Source: Alnus glutinosa (Eukaryota; Streptophyta; Magnoliopsida; Fagales; Betulaceae). From it: a DNA stretch of 64,000 nucleotides. Each line of letters begins with the position of its first letter. Position 1 is the stretch's first letter. The position numbers and the translations under genes were made by a program. The notes beneath the pieces are model-generated. The model did not search any database, was not told the origin of the DNA, and saw only the letters and a list, made by a program, of their open reading frames with translations. Below are positions 46,101-56,462 of the stretch, piece after piece. Location: contig NC_084889.1 of NCBI RefSeq assembly GCF_958979055.1, positions 3,674,761 through 3,738,760 on the forward strand, written 5' to 3'.

Positions 46101-48390
46101 GAAAGTTAATTTGGACGGACCGAAGCCCCCCTGGTTGGGAGGGGCCATGCATGCCCCCTTCCTCCCAAAAAAAAAACTTGAAACATATTTAGAGGTTTTT
46201 TTTTTCTTCAAACTTTATTACGATGGCCCTTCAAAAACAAATTCAATGATCCTGATTCCATCCTGAAGGACATGTTGAACCAAGACCAACTGTCATCAAA
46301 TTTAATAAAGAAGTATTGGACATCTTGGAGCTAATTAATTTCAAAGTAAAAAGCCTACAACGTACTACCCGATATGTCTCAACCAAGATGATCCTCAAAA
46401 GTTCTATATATATATAAGAATGTTATTATCTATCAATATTAATTCAATATATATACACAGTAAGTATTGTTAACTTTACTAATTGTATCGATGATTTTTG
46501 CTGCATAAACAGTTTCTTCAGTGTGCAACGCCAAAAGGTACATGTCTGGCAAATGTGGAGGAACAACTAGAGTGTCTGCTTTAATCGGAGGTAACTGCTC
46601 TTTTCTCTAATTTGGGAACGATTGCATAAATTTTTGTTGTTAAACTGCATGTGTGATTTAGCTAGTGGAAAATAAAAATAAAGGAAGGGAAAACAATATA
46701 CATAGAAAATAAAAATAAAGGAAGGGAAAACAATATACATAGAATTTACGTAGTCTGACAGTTTGCTTACGTCCACAAGACATATGAGCCGGAAGTTAGA
46801 TTTAGGGGACATTTTCTGAAGTTAGATTTAAAAGGATATTAAATGCATGAATGATTGATTTAGCATTAGAATTACATAGCAGAAAATGTAATCACCGTTA
46901 TATGTATGGGAAGTGAATGACAAAACCAATGTGATTTGATACCACGATATATATGATGAATCAATATTTATATCAAAAACTTAAACAGACAAAAAAGAGT
47001 AAATTTAGTGTTGCATCGGCAATATTTTCATGCATTTTGAGTTCTACATAGCCTGAGATTGGCCAAATTAAATCTGCTTTCCTAAATGTTGAAATCTCCT
47101 TTCTCAGGCCTTGTTACCGGAGTTGTTATAATGACAGCTCTGGGTCTAGTATGCTGTTGCATACGGCGGCGCTCCAAATCGAAAGCCAGACACAGTGCAA
47201 AACGCCGTCTATCTGAAGCTACTGGCTGCTGCAGCATTCCAATCTATGGCTACAAAGAAATCGAGAAAGCCACAAATAGCTTCTCAGATAAACAAAGGCT
47301 GGGAACTGGAGCTTACGGAACAGTTTATGCAGGAAAACTTCACAGTGACGAATGGGTTGCCATTAAAAGGATCAAACATAGAGATACTGACAGCGTTGAG
47401 CAAGTCATGAATGAGATCAAGCTCCTTTCATCCGTCAGCCATTCGAATCTCGTCCGCCTCCTGGGTTGTTCTATCGAATATGGTGAGCAAATCCTCGTCT
47501 ACGAGTTCATGCCCAACGGAACTTTGTGTCAGCATTTACACAGAGAGAGAGGAGACGGACTTCCCTGGCAAGTTCGCCTCACCATTGCTTCCGAAACTGC
47601 TCAGGCCATCGCCCATCTCCACTCTGCTATCAACCCTCCAATATACCACAGAGACATCAAGTCAAGCAACATTCTCTTGGATTACGACTTCAAATCCAAA
47701 GTTGCAGATTTTGGTCTTTCTAGGCTTGGCATGACTGAAATATCTCACATTTCAACTGCTCCGCAAGGGACTCCAGGCTACCTTGATCCTCAGTACCATC
47801 AGTGTTTTCATCTGTCTGATAAAAGCGATGTGTATAGCTTTGGTGTAGTGCTTGTTGAGATCATTACAGCTTTGAAAGTGGTGGACTTCTCTCGGCCTCA
47901 AGATGAAGTGAACTTGGCTGCTCTTGCTATTGATCGGATAGGGAAGGGGCGCTTAGATGAGATTATAGACCCTTTCCTTGAGCCGCATAGCGATGCTTGG
48001 ACTCTTTCTTCAGTGCATAAGGTGGCCGAGATGGCATTCAGATGCCTTGCATATCACAGGGACATGAGGCCTTCAATGATGGAAGTGGCGACAGAATTGG
48101 AAAGAATCAGGGCTAGTAGATGGGAATCTTCAGAAGAAAAATATAGTACAGCTTCGTCAGAGGTATCTTCTTGCTCTTCTTCATCCAATCTAAGTGAAAA
48201 ACCTCTAAGCGTCTCGGTTAAGAAGGCCAGATTGGAAAGCAGAGGGCTGCTTGTGCTGCCGGTTGCGGCCGGGAGCTTTAACTCAATGGACATGGTGAGG
48301 AATAATTCACCAGTTTCTGTGCAGGACCCATGGTTAAGTGAACAGAGTTCACCTTCATCAAGCAGTTTGCTAAATAATGTAATTCAGTGA
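43153..48390 (+). CDS. WAKL14: Wall-associated kinase-like receptor, WAKL14-type (three exons, 695 aa)
   Basis: Exons 43153-43888, 46522-46590 and 47108-48390 join in phase 1 at both introns (GT-AG) to 695 residues. A plasma-membrane Ser/Thr kinase of the WAK-like group, thought to sense the cell wall or its fragments; the ligand is unknown. Signal peptide about 1-26 (hydrophobic LVLLAVIAVLPLVVTA), a cysteine-rich GUB_WAK-type ectodomain with many N-glycosylation sites (such as NCTNST), and an EGF-like close CRCYDGYEGDGY. The 23-codon middle exon adds CNAKRYMSGKCGG. A transmembrane segment (LVTGVVIMTALGLVCCC) follows, then the kinase: GTGAYGTVYAG loop (about 333), VAIKR lysine, HRDIKSSN (about 449), DFG (about 468), GTPGYLDPQY. 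All catalytic residues are present, so it should be active. Ser-rich C-terminal tail. Intron 1 is 2.6 kb with a MITE. Confidence 0.93.
45204..45596. mobile_element. Tourist/Harbinger-like MITE in WAKL intron 1
   Basis: The element spans 45207-45593 (387 bp), starting GAGCACTAGTAGCAAT and ending with the inverted GCTGCTAGTGCTC, flanked by TTA on both sides (45204-45206, 45594-45596). It carries CCCTATATTTAGGGAAA near the left end and the inverted form near the right. Its termini match those of the MITE at 9229-9686. Confidence 0.8.
46668..46741. repeat. 2 x 37-bp tandem repeat in WAKL intron 2
   Basis: Two adjacent identical 37-bp units (46668-46704, 46705-46741), A-rich, within the second intron. 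Likely a simple replication duplication. Confidence 0.8.
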
Positions 48391-48990
48391 TCTAAAACTG
48401 ATTTTCTTTGAGTGCATAGGTTCATCTTAATTAAGCCGGCCTGTTAATACCACCAATATATATTTTTCCAGTATTACAGTTTTGTCAGTTCCAAATGGTT
48501 TAGATATAGTATATGCTTGTGGACAGTGCTTAAAAATAGTTACAAGTGCTGTTCTTGTTCTTCATTTTTTTTTTTTTTTTCTTCTTTTTGTATTCTTTAA
48601 TATAAAGTGTTAAGAGTCTTATGATTGTATATATTAATGTTGTTTCAATGGTTGTTGCAAGGTAACGTACACCTATCTTTAGATAACCGCTATGACATTA
48701 TCTTAAATTATTATTTATTTTAAAATTTAAGATAATAAAAAATTAATTAATTATTTAATTAATATTCAAATATTATTGACAGAAGTAGATTTTGATAGGA
48801 ATGTTCGCCTGCCTTGAACAAGACTTTTCTCATTCAACAAAAGTGTGGAAAATTTGATTACACATGCGACCCTCCAAAAACTATCACCAACCCACCATCA
48901 AGAAATTAGCCCAAATCACGTACATCACACCAAACCCACCAATTTCCTTTCCACCAAGTCTCGATTCTTTGAAGTTTCTTCTAGCGTTTT
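48391..48990. other. WAKL 3' region, no further gene
   Basis: Probable 3' UTR with T runs (48567-48581), then A/T-rich DNA. Confidence 0.5.
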
Positions 48991-48992
48991 TC

Positions 48993-49115
48993 TGATGTCT
49001 ATTTGAAAGGACATAAATATAATAAAAAAAAATTACATTTATGTCTTTCTAGATGACATGGATGCAATTTTTTAATTTTTTTATTACATGTATATCCTTT
49101 CAAATGGACACAAAA
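48993..49115. repeat. Short foldback element
   Basis: ATTTGAAAGGACATAAATAT (from about 49000) and its complement (about 49085-49108) form an imperfect stem with A/T-rich arms. Length and lack of coding fit a small MITE or relic. Confidence 0.45.
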
Positions 49116-49300
49116 AAAAAAAACACTAAAAAGAGTTCTAACATTCCTCTACAAAAAATGAACACCCCACAAACAAAACCACGAAACGACTAATTGAATC
49201 AAATATTAACTTCAAGCAAAGGGGTTAATGATAAAAATTTGGATTGAGGCTCCAAGATAATCACCGATAAGCGATTGAAAAATTATTCTTTCACAATTCT

Positions 49301-49408
49301 TTTGCACAATTTTTACATAATCAAGACACATTAGTAGGATTCATGCATGGTGGGACTCATATGCATGGGTCCACCAATGTGTCTTGATTGTGTGAAAATT
49401 GTATAAAA
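49301..49408. repeat. 108-bp foldback (hairpin) sequence
   Basis: The left arm (49301-49346, with CAATCAAGACACA-like core) is inverted at about 49363-49408, with some mismatches and a short loop around ATGGTGGGACTC. A predicted transcript would form one stem of about 45 bp. Could be a MITE or a precursor-like hairpin; no target duplication was identified. Confidence 0.6.
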
Positions 49409-51495
49409 ACTAAAAATAGTGAAGTCAAAAAAACAAAAAAAAAAACAAAGAAAGAAAGAAAAAGGAAAAGGAAAAGCAAAAGATCGTAAAAGAATCACCG
49501 CCCTAAGCGATTACGTGAAAATAAGAGTTCTCCATCGTTGAACACTAACCCAGAAAGGTCTTATTTCAGTTATTTGTATCTTCGGTCAAAAAGCATGCAT
49601 AAAATATGAATTTTTCAAAAGAAACAACAGGAATGAAGGAGAAGAAGTCGAAGATGGAGGCAAACGACGTCGGCGTGTTTTGCCCTAAACGTTTGTCTCC
49701 ATCGTTTTTGTTTAGGCTTCTACCACGTGGTTTTGGCTTAAAGATACTGACATGCATTGTCAATTCGTCCTTGTTAAAGAGTTTTTATTAGTGTCTTATA
49801 TTTAAATTGTTTGTTAATATTATTGATTAAATGCTTGCAAATTAGTTAGTACTGTTTAAGTTATTGATGATAAATTGTGACCCCAAATTAATATTTTCTC
49901 GTTATCAAAGAGAATAAAAATTTTAAAGCGGATGTGAAATTTTTTTTAATAAAATAAAATGCATTACTATGTGTATCGAAGTTATTTTTTATCTTAAATA
50001 TATAATATAAATATTTATATTATTTATATACAAAAGTAGGCAGTTAGCGGTTAAAACGGGGAGTTTCGAGACCGAAGTATTTATCACACCAGGCCAGTTT
50101 TGAATAAAAAAACAAGCCCCGATTGTTGGGCTGGATCCAATTGTGCATTACATGTTTATTCCTTAAAGAAATCTAGGAGCCAATTTTGGACCAGGCCCAA
50201 CACATCCAAATTTTAAATTTGAAAAAGAATGCTGCTTGAAGGTCTCAGGTTTAACTTTTTATCAATTAACTTCTTCTCGGGTGTTTAGATGGGGTAATCT
50301 TTTAGGATTCTGGAAAGTCCTAAAAGATTAGCCCGTTCATTACGCTTAAACGGAGAGAATTCAGATTTCAGATACCCTACAAATCCAGTAACAGTTAATT
50401 AAATTGTTACACCCCGACAGTAAAATTACTGAAATTCTGTGTCCTTCAGAAGCAGGTAGGCCATAACTATTGATTAATTGCTTGCAAATGTTTAGCTCGA
50501 TTTTCATGTGTTTGTTGTTTCTACAATGGGCCTTCTAAGTATTCGACGACAAACAGAGAAAATAAAAAAGGTGTTCCCGACTCCGACAACGACAACGACA
50601 CCCCCACTCTCCCTTGTCGAAAAAGGAACAAAGATACTGTTATAGTGTTATTTAAGGAATATATAACAAAAAGAAATTAACCATGCTTGATACTTTAATG
50701 TGCTCCACTTTCGCTGTAATCACCGTCCATTTAATTCAGCATGTGCTGGAACTTTGCACCTCAAATCGTTAGATTTTATATTGGGTGGGCACGTTGGAGG
50801 CCGTTACGACCTTTACAGAAAAAAGTGCACAAAAGGCACTGTACAGCCAGTCTGGCATCTCACAATTTGATGGGACGGATTCCTAGCAACTTGAGCAATT
50901 AATTGTAATAGGAAATACTTGTTCACATAAATTTTGAATAAAAATTATAAAGGGATTTGGCTTAGGGTAAATCATTTTATGTTAAATCATATAAATAAAA
51001 GAAGAGACGAAAACAAAGAAAAACAGACACAAAATTAAGGTGGTTTGAAATATAATATATAAAACATTTTTTTTTTGCTACATCTTTATTCTTTTTCACT
51101 TAATAGAAATTATACAATAAAATAACATATTTATTGATGAATGAGGTCGTAAATACAATAATTACATCATCAATATATAACTTACGAGAATTATGAGATT
51201 TACATAATCAATGTATAATATACAAGAATTACAATAGTAATGCATGTGAGTTGTAAATTGAATTCAAAACAACTATCGTACGTTATTCATATGTCTCAAT
51301 ATGCCCACATAAGCTTAACGGCAGATCACGTACATTGAGGTTTGATCTTGAACACCAAATGCCTAAAAAAAATGGCTACTATAGCCTGAATTAGAACCTT
51401 GGCTATTTTGGCCAGGACATGGACATTGACTTCTTTGGCCAACAATGACGACTATGGCCGGGACTTGAACAACAGCAACTGTTTGGTCAGCATAT
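49409..51495. other. Intergenic DNA, nothing recognised
   Basis: No gene supported. Purine-rich AAAGAAAGAAAGAAAAAGG at about 49447-49475. The frame at 49606-49791 has no recognisable feature. Confidence 0.45.
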
Positions 51496-51859
51496 AAAAT
51501 ACTAAGGTAAATGTATCATACCTTTATGAGTCGGAGCGCGATTTGAAAATGGTCACTCACTTTTTAAAAATCAATATTTACTCCTTTAGTTTTTCACGAA
51601 TTTGAAATTATTCATTTTGTCACTTTTCTATTCATTTTCGCAATTTCCGTTAATGCCACATCATCATTTTTACCACATCACCTTAAAATTTTTTTTTAAT
51701 AATTTTATTTAAAAAAAATTAAAAAATAAATAAATAAAATAAAAAGTTCGGGTCACCTGTAAGCCACCCTAAAAGTGGACGGCACTACTTTTGAGGTGAC
51801 TCGCCACCACCCCATGGCCGAGGGGTGGCCCCAGCCACCACCTTGGCCTAACTAATTTC

Positions 51860-52830
51860 ACCCAGACAAAACCAATCGCACGGTCTGGTCCACTCAAAAC
51901 TCACCGTCGCATCACTGCACCAGATTCAACTACTCGGAGCGCGAGTCCCAAAACCTAGGGGTGTTCAAACGGAGCGGTTATAACCGCTTTAAAACCGTTA
52001 ACCGCTTAAAACCGCTAACCGCTTATAACCGCTAACCGCCTAGGCGGAGGCGGTTAGCGGTTATAGAATTTTACGAGCGGTTATAAATAACCGCTAACCG
52101 CTTTTATATATATATAATAAAAATAAAAATAAAAACCTGGGATGGCAAATGGGTAATTATTTGGATTTGTTTGGTTTTGGAATTTAGAATATGTTTGGAT
52201 TTGTAATTTTTTTTCTTTTGAATTTGGTTATTTGGATTTGAAAATTTAGATTTAGATTTGGTTATGTTTGTGTTTTGGACCGGTTTAAACCCGGCCCAAA
52301 ACCGGTTTAAACCCGGCCCAAAACCGGTCTAAACCCGGCCCAAAATTGGAATTCAAAAGCGGTTTTAAACCGCCGGTTATAACCGTTAACCGGCGGTTAT
52401 AAAAATAACCACCTCCGCCTAGGCGGTTAGCGGTTGCGGTTGGTAAAAATAAAATAACCGCTAGGCGGTTAGCGGTTTTATCCAATAACCGCCGGTTATA
52501 ACCGCTTGTACACCCCTACCAGAACCTCGACGACGACCTCCAAACCCTTAAACAGCTCCACTCCGACCTCGAGCGCCAATCCGACCCTACCCCCACCGCC
52601 CGACACGACCTCCTCCATAACTACTTCAAGACCCTCTGCCTCGTGGAGACCCAATTCCCAATCTCCGCGGACAAGGACCACATCAACACCGTCACTTTCA
52701 CCTAGCATGACGCCTTCAAGCTCCGCTTCGACCTCGTTGCTGACATTTCAGCCACTGCTACGGAACGAACAGCTCACCGTCGCACCGCCCATCTCAGTCG
52801 CCGTTTCGTCCAACAACCTGGTGATGTGAT
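51860..52830 (+). pseudogene. Captured BRO1-domain (ALIX-like) gene fragment, interrupted
   Basis: Before the hAT insertion the frame reads FNYSERESQNL; after it, QNLDDDLQTLKQL then DLERQSDPTPTARHDLL, LVETQFPIS.DKDHINTVTFT, then a TAG where a Trp codon is expected, then HDAFK. This order and spacing match the start of the BRO1 domain of plant ALIX/BRO1 proteins (endosomal sorting, ESCRT-III associated). Only about 80-90 residues of a much larger protein are present; after HDAFK the sequence diverges. Higher GC than the surroundings fits capture from an exon. It is a non-functional copy; similarity is by memory and should be searched. Confidence 0.6.
51948..52526. mobile_element. Non-autonomous hAT element 1, nested in Pack-MULE 1
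   Basis: The element spans 51956-52518 (563 bp) with TAGGGGTGT ends (TIR continues GTTCAAACGG-like) and an 8-bp target duplication CCAAAACC / CCAGAACC with one difference. Both subterminal regions are packed with AACCGCTAACCGC and inverted GCGGTTAGCGGTTAT units, like the transposase-binding repeats of hAT elements. Its centre has three ACCGG-GTTTAAACCGG-type repeats (about 52279-52340). It splits the BRO1-like coding fragment. Confidence 0.85.
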
Positions 52831-53029
52831 AAAAAGGTTGATATGGAACTAATGGAAGTTGTAAAAATTGACGGAAAAGTGACAGAATGACTGATATCAA
52901 ATTTGTAAAAAATATATTAATTTTTAAAAAGTGAATGATTATTTTCAAAGTGCACTCCGACTAAAAGAGTTATAATACATTTACCCAAAATATATATCTA
53001 TGATTCTCACCCATAATGGAATTGAGAAT

Positions 53030-53320
53030 CTATGAACATATAAGATCATCACATCTTTCCCATTGAGGAAGATTATTAGGTGAAATTGGCTTCATCAAAG
53101 TGTCATCGACAAAACTCATTTTCTTTTTTGCACGTAAAGCCATAGTTATAACATGAATCCAAGTGCCATAATTATCTCCAGACAGAAGATATGCAACAAG
53201 TACCTTGGTTAGACTATCCAAATGATGAACATAATAAAAATTATCGGCTGATCCCAGCGAATCATTGCTCTTAGATGAATCATTGATTTTTTCATCAATC
53301 GTAACTATATGTATTGGCAA
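53030..53320 (-). pseudogene. Copia-type Gag N-terminal fragment
   Basis: On the - strand the frame reads YYVHHLDSLTKVLVAYLLSGDNYGTW, then ITMALRAKKKMSFVDDT, then WERCDDLI. This follows the gag pre-integrase-like pattern of plant Copia polyproteins (HPSD...L..GDNY..W...M..AL..KNK..F.DG, W.R.N...). No ATG begins the frame and only about 95 residues remain; no RT or integrase follows. It lies between the two Pack-MULEs. Confidence 0.7.
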
Positions 53321-53537
53321 CGAAGAAATGATTTATTTCATCTTTCTATCATTCTTCCATCTTTCTACTTTTGAAAATTATCATTAGATATGTGGGGTTC
53401 ATATGAGTTTCTTACATGGGCTCTATAGATTTAATGATGATTTTCAGATATGGGAGTATGTAAGAAGGAGAGGATGTTGAGCCTTCATTGGACCTTTTTT
53501 TTTTTTGCTAATTTATATATTTTTTGCCTTTTTTTTT
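53321..53537. other. Spacer between Copia fragment and Pack-MULE 2
   Basis: A/T-rich with T runs near 53495-53503 and 53529-53537. Nothing recognised. Confidence 0.4.
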
Positions 53538-53865
53538 AGATAACTATACTTTACCCTCTTGTTTTATCCACGGGGTGGCGATTTACCCCCCAATGTACCA
53601 AAATTGTTAGATGACCCTCCCGAACTTGTCAACGCATAGCAAAATTTACCTTCCGTCCAGTCGCCTATCCGTTTGGATAGAAAGTCGTACGCGTGCGTTG
53701 CACGTAACTGTTTTACTGAGTTTCTCTCCCCAAAATACCCCCGCCCCATCCAAGTCTTATACCCACACATGCGTCCACTGTAGTACCACCGAGTTATAGG
53801 GAAGGAGACGGTTCAAGCCCACCAAACCCAAGTGGTCTAAGCTCTTCGGCTCTCTGCAACTTCTC

Positions 53866-54033
53866 ATGGATTCCAAAGCTTCAACAATTCAAACTCCTTC
53901 GCAAAACCCTAAAACCATAATTCGGTCACCACCCAAAGGCAGAGACTTCTTGGACCACCTCGAAGCCTACCTTGTCCACGCCAGTGAACTAGATGGGTCG
54001 GACGGGGAACGACTCTTCGCCTTCAAGCTTTAG
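53866..54033 (+). pseudogene. Captured fragment, possibly PEX11-like N-terminus
   Basis: A 55-residue frame starts MDSKASTIQTPSQNPK and contains PKGRDFLDHLEAYL, which recalls the start of plant PEX11A-type peroxisome-division proteins (D-F-L-x-H-L-E-x-Y-L then a KRDGVDKLLKISR block). The expected following block is not intact here and the frame stops at 54031-54033. Could be another family with a similar helix. Higher GC than neighbours fits capture. Confidence 0.35.
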
Positions 54034-54327
54034 ATCGAGAGCCGGAGTTCGGCCGTGAGCCCGAGACGTGAAAGGACATAGATTGATCGAAACGAACGGT
54101 ACCAGACGAGAGAGAGAAACAGGAGCGGTGCGAATAGCCCGAGTAGAAGAAGACCACCAAGCATTGAAACGCAGAGGACATTGAATGTGATTGATTCGGT
54201 GGAAAACAGAAGGTCTCTTCTATTTAGTCTCCTAAGGTTAGTGCGAAAATAACCCAGCCATGCAACCCCAACCCTGACAAGAGAAGCAAACTCACCTTCC
54301 TCAAGAAGAAAAACTCATAGCAAGGCC

Positions 54328-55101
54328 AACAACACTAGGGGTGTGCAAAACCCACCCACACCCGCAAACCCGCCCCGCCCCGCACCAACCCGCCCCGTTA
54401 ATAACGGATATAAGACATTTCTAAAAAAATGCGGGCCCTAAATATGCTAACCCGTGATTTATGGGGCAGGTTGCGGTATTAAATTTTTTCTCACCCGCAC
54501 ACCCGCCCCGCAATCCCTTTATACTCGTACCATCAAATTTTCCCCAAAAAAGTTATAAGAATCATGATTAGGGGTGTGCCTTTGATTTCATCAAATTTTC
54601 TCCAAAAAAATTATAAGAGTCACGAATTGCCCAAATTGTGTACCTTTGATTTCATTCAATTCTGCACTATCCATTTCATCTCTATTCTTATTCCATTCTT
54701 ATATATACTTTAATCTCTACATTCTCACATACACATATTCATTCAATCTATAATCACATAAAAGAATAAAAAAGTTCTTTACAGTTAGGTTTGTTGGTAA
54801 TTTTGGTTCTTTCTTCTTGTTATTGTTTGCTGGTGAGGTTGATTCAATTGGGATTTTCAAATTTTAAATTGGGTTAACAAGATTGTGAATTATTTTTCTA
54901 GTTTTGGGCCCAGAAAAAATAATAAAAAAATATCCGAACCCGCATGAACTCGTCCCGATCCGCACTACCCAAGGCCCAACGGGTTGACCATTCACTATGC
55001 GGGTTGCGGATCTTGAGCTTCAAACCCGTTCACTGCGGGGCGGATTGTGGAAAACATGCAAATCCGGCCCAATCCGGCCCGCGCCCACCCCTAAACAACA
55101 C
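54328..55101. mobile_element. Non-autonomous hAT element 2, nested in Pack-MULE 2
   Basis: The element spans 54336-55093 (758 bp), TAGGGGTG at one end and CACCCCTA at the other, flanked by the identical 8-bp AACAACAC (54328-54335 and 55094-55101). Subterminal regions have CCCGC and CCCGCCCC units and their complements. Middle is A/T-rich. No transposase. Confidence 0.92.
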
Positions 55102-55636
55102 CAAATCCAAAGAAGGTTACAGATTGACCCTTTTTGGGTTTTGCAACATTCAAAGTGGCACCCAGCTTATATCACTATATAGGAAGAGTAGTTCTTTAGT
55201 TGATAACGTAAAACAGAGCATTATATTAATCTATTTAATCCTTTATGTTATCCTTTAGTTGATAATTAATTTTCTCTTATATGTATTCCACTAGAATAAG
55301 TAAGCAGCCGATATAATAAATCAATGAGATTTCGTTAAGTGAGATACTCTGTTTTCTTATTGGTGTGATGCTTCCCTATTGTTACATGCAGTCCTCAAGG
55401 CTTGCCACAACTGTTTCTTACATAGAATAGGTGGCATTTTGCGCTCTTGCCACCGTAGCATAGGTGGGCCTTGTTTGTTTGCGGTTGTGTCCACCTCTCC
55501 CTTTGCCACTTCGACACCAGCAGGCACCAAAATTTGTTTATATGTAAGGCTGCTACAACAGAGCATGCCACAAGGAAGAAGAGAGAAAAGAAAGAAAACC
55601 TTGCAAGAAAAGAGTTGAAGGGGGGAAGAGAGAGAG

Positions 55637-55999
55637 ATGGCTCGGGTTGGTTTGATGGAGAGAGAAGCATTGGCAACAGAGGCTCGTTATGCACCAGTGA
55701 CTGCTGAGAGAAGGATTCGGGATGACTTGGAAGTCTCACTTCCAAAGCCATGTAAGCTTAGTGACTTCCTTTCTCACTGCATATCTTTTTTAGTCTTCCT
55801 CCACACCAAAATGAACTTTAATCATATCATCATATTTATCATCTTTCTGGATATAGCTATCTTTGAAAGATAAAAGAGCTAATGTTTTACATTTCAAATG
55901 GTACGTACATTATGGTATGTATGGAAAACAGATCTGGCCAGAGCATTGGTTGCTCCTGATACATACTATCCAACTGGAACACCTGGCCATAGACATTGA
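55637..55999 (+). pseudogene. Captured caleosin (peroxygenase) N-terminal exons, with intron
   Basis: Exon 55637-55751 encodes MARVGLMEREALATEARYAP...AERRIRDDLEVSLPKP and ends at a GT donor. After a 180-bp intron (AG at 55930-55931) exon 55932-55999 continues Y LARALVAPDT..PTGTPGHRH then TGA. The join restores LPKPYLARALVAPD, the conserved N-terminal block of plant caleosins (lipid-droplet peroxygenases with one EF hand). The EF hand, membrane hairpin and haem ligands of the full protein (about 200-240 residues) are missing. The fragment includes a host intron, so it was captured at DNA level. It may give a 60-residue chimeric peptide if transcribed. Confidence 0.75.
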
Positions 56000-56462
56000 A
56001 CCATCTGATGTATGACTGCTAAGTTGCGATGGCAGAAAGACTGGAGGTGCATGGCCCCACTGGAACACCTGTGTGGTCTTTGCTGGACGTTGTTTTGAAA
56101 TCAAAACACATCGTTTCATTTACACTCTTTGCCGAACGTTTTTGTAAAATCAAAACACACCGTTTAATTTAATAGTTGATGGGGACGGGGGTATTCTGGG
56201 AAGGAAAAATCACTTAAACTGTCATGTGCAACGCACGTGACCGACTTTCTATCTAAACAGACAGGCGAGTGGACGGAAGGTAAATTTTGTTACACGTTGG
56301 CAAGTTCAGGAGGATCATCTAACAATTTTGGTACATTGGGGGGTAAATCACCACCCCGTAGATAAAATAGGGGGAGTTAATTGTAATTATCCTTTTTTTT
56401 TTTTTTGTCCGAATGTATAATGTCATTTAAAACTTTTATATAAAATGAAATCGTTTTGTATA

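Larger units (their letters stand above)
51505..52987. mobile_element. Mutator-like element carrying a BRO1/ALIX-like gene fragment (Pack-MULE 1)
   Basis: Terminal inverted repeats of about 140 bp: the left arm starts (A)GGTAAATGTATCATACC at 51505 and the right arm ends with the inverted form ATAATACATTTACCC at 52987. Both then carry TCGGAGYGC and ACTCACTTTTTAAAAA or its complement. Flanks AAAATACTA and AAAATATAT agree at six of nine positions, so a worn 9-bp duplication is possible. Inside are a GC-rich module with GGTGGC units (about 51745-51845), then a host-gene fragment similar to BRO1-domain proteins, itself split by a hAT element. No transposase. Internal host-gene sequence between MULE-type ends defines a Pack-MULE. 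Confidence 0.7.
53529..56401. mobile_element. Mutator-like element carrying captured gene fragments (Pack-MULE 2)
   Basis: Terminal inverted repeats of about 215 bp: left 53538 to about 53760, right about 56180-56392, sharing GATTTACCCCCCAATGTACC, ATTTACCTTCCGTCCA and other blocks in inverted form. Ends are (A/G)GATAA(C/T)TA-like, as in the smaller elements of this window. Nine T bases flank both ends (53529-53537, 56393-56401), though in T-rich DNA. Internal contents: a 55-codon frame with a PEX11-like segment (53866-54033), a hAT insertion (54336-55093), and a caleosin N-terminus with intron (55637-55999). No transposase, so it depends on another element. Confidence 0.75.

Noticed and set aside
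51956-52518. CRISPR-like or centromeric repeat because of many short repeats
   Set aside because: The repeats are direct and inverted without constant spacers, and lie within hAT ends with an 8-bp duplication; a eukaryotic transposon explains them.
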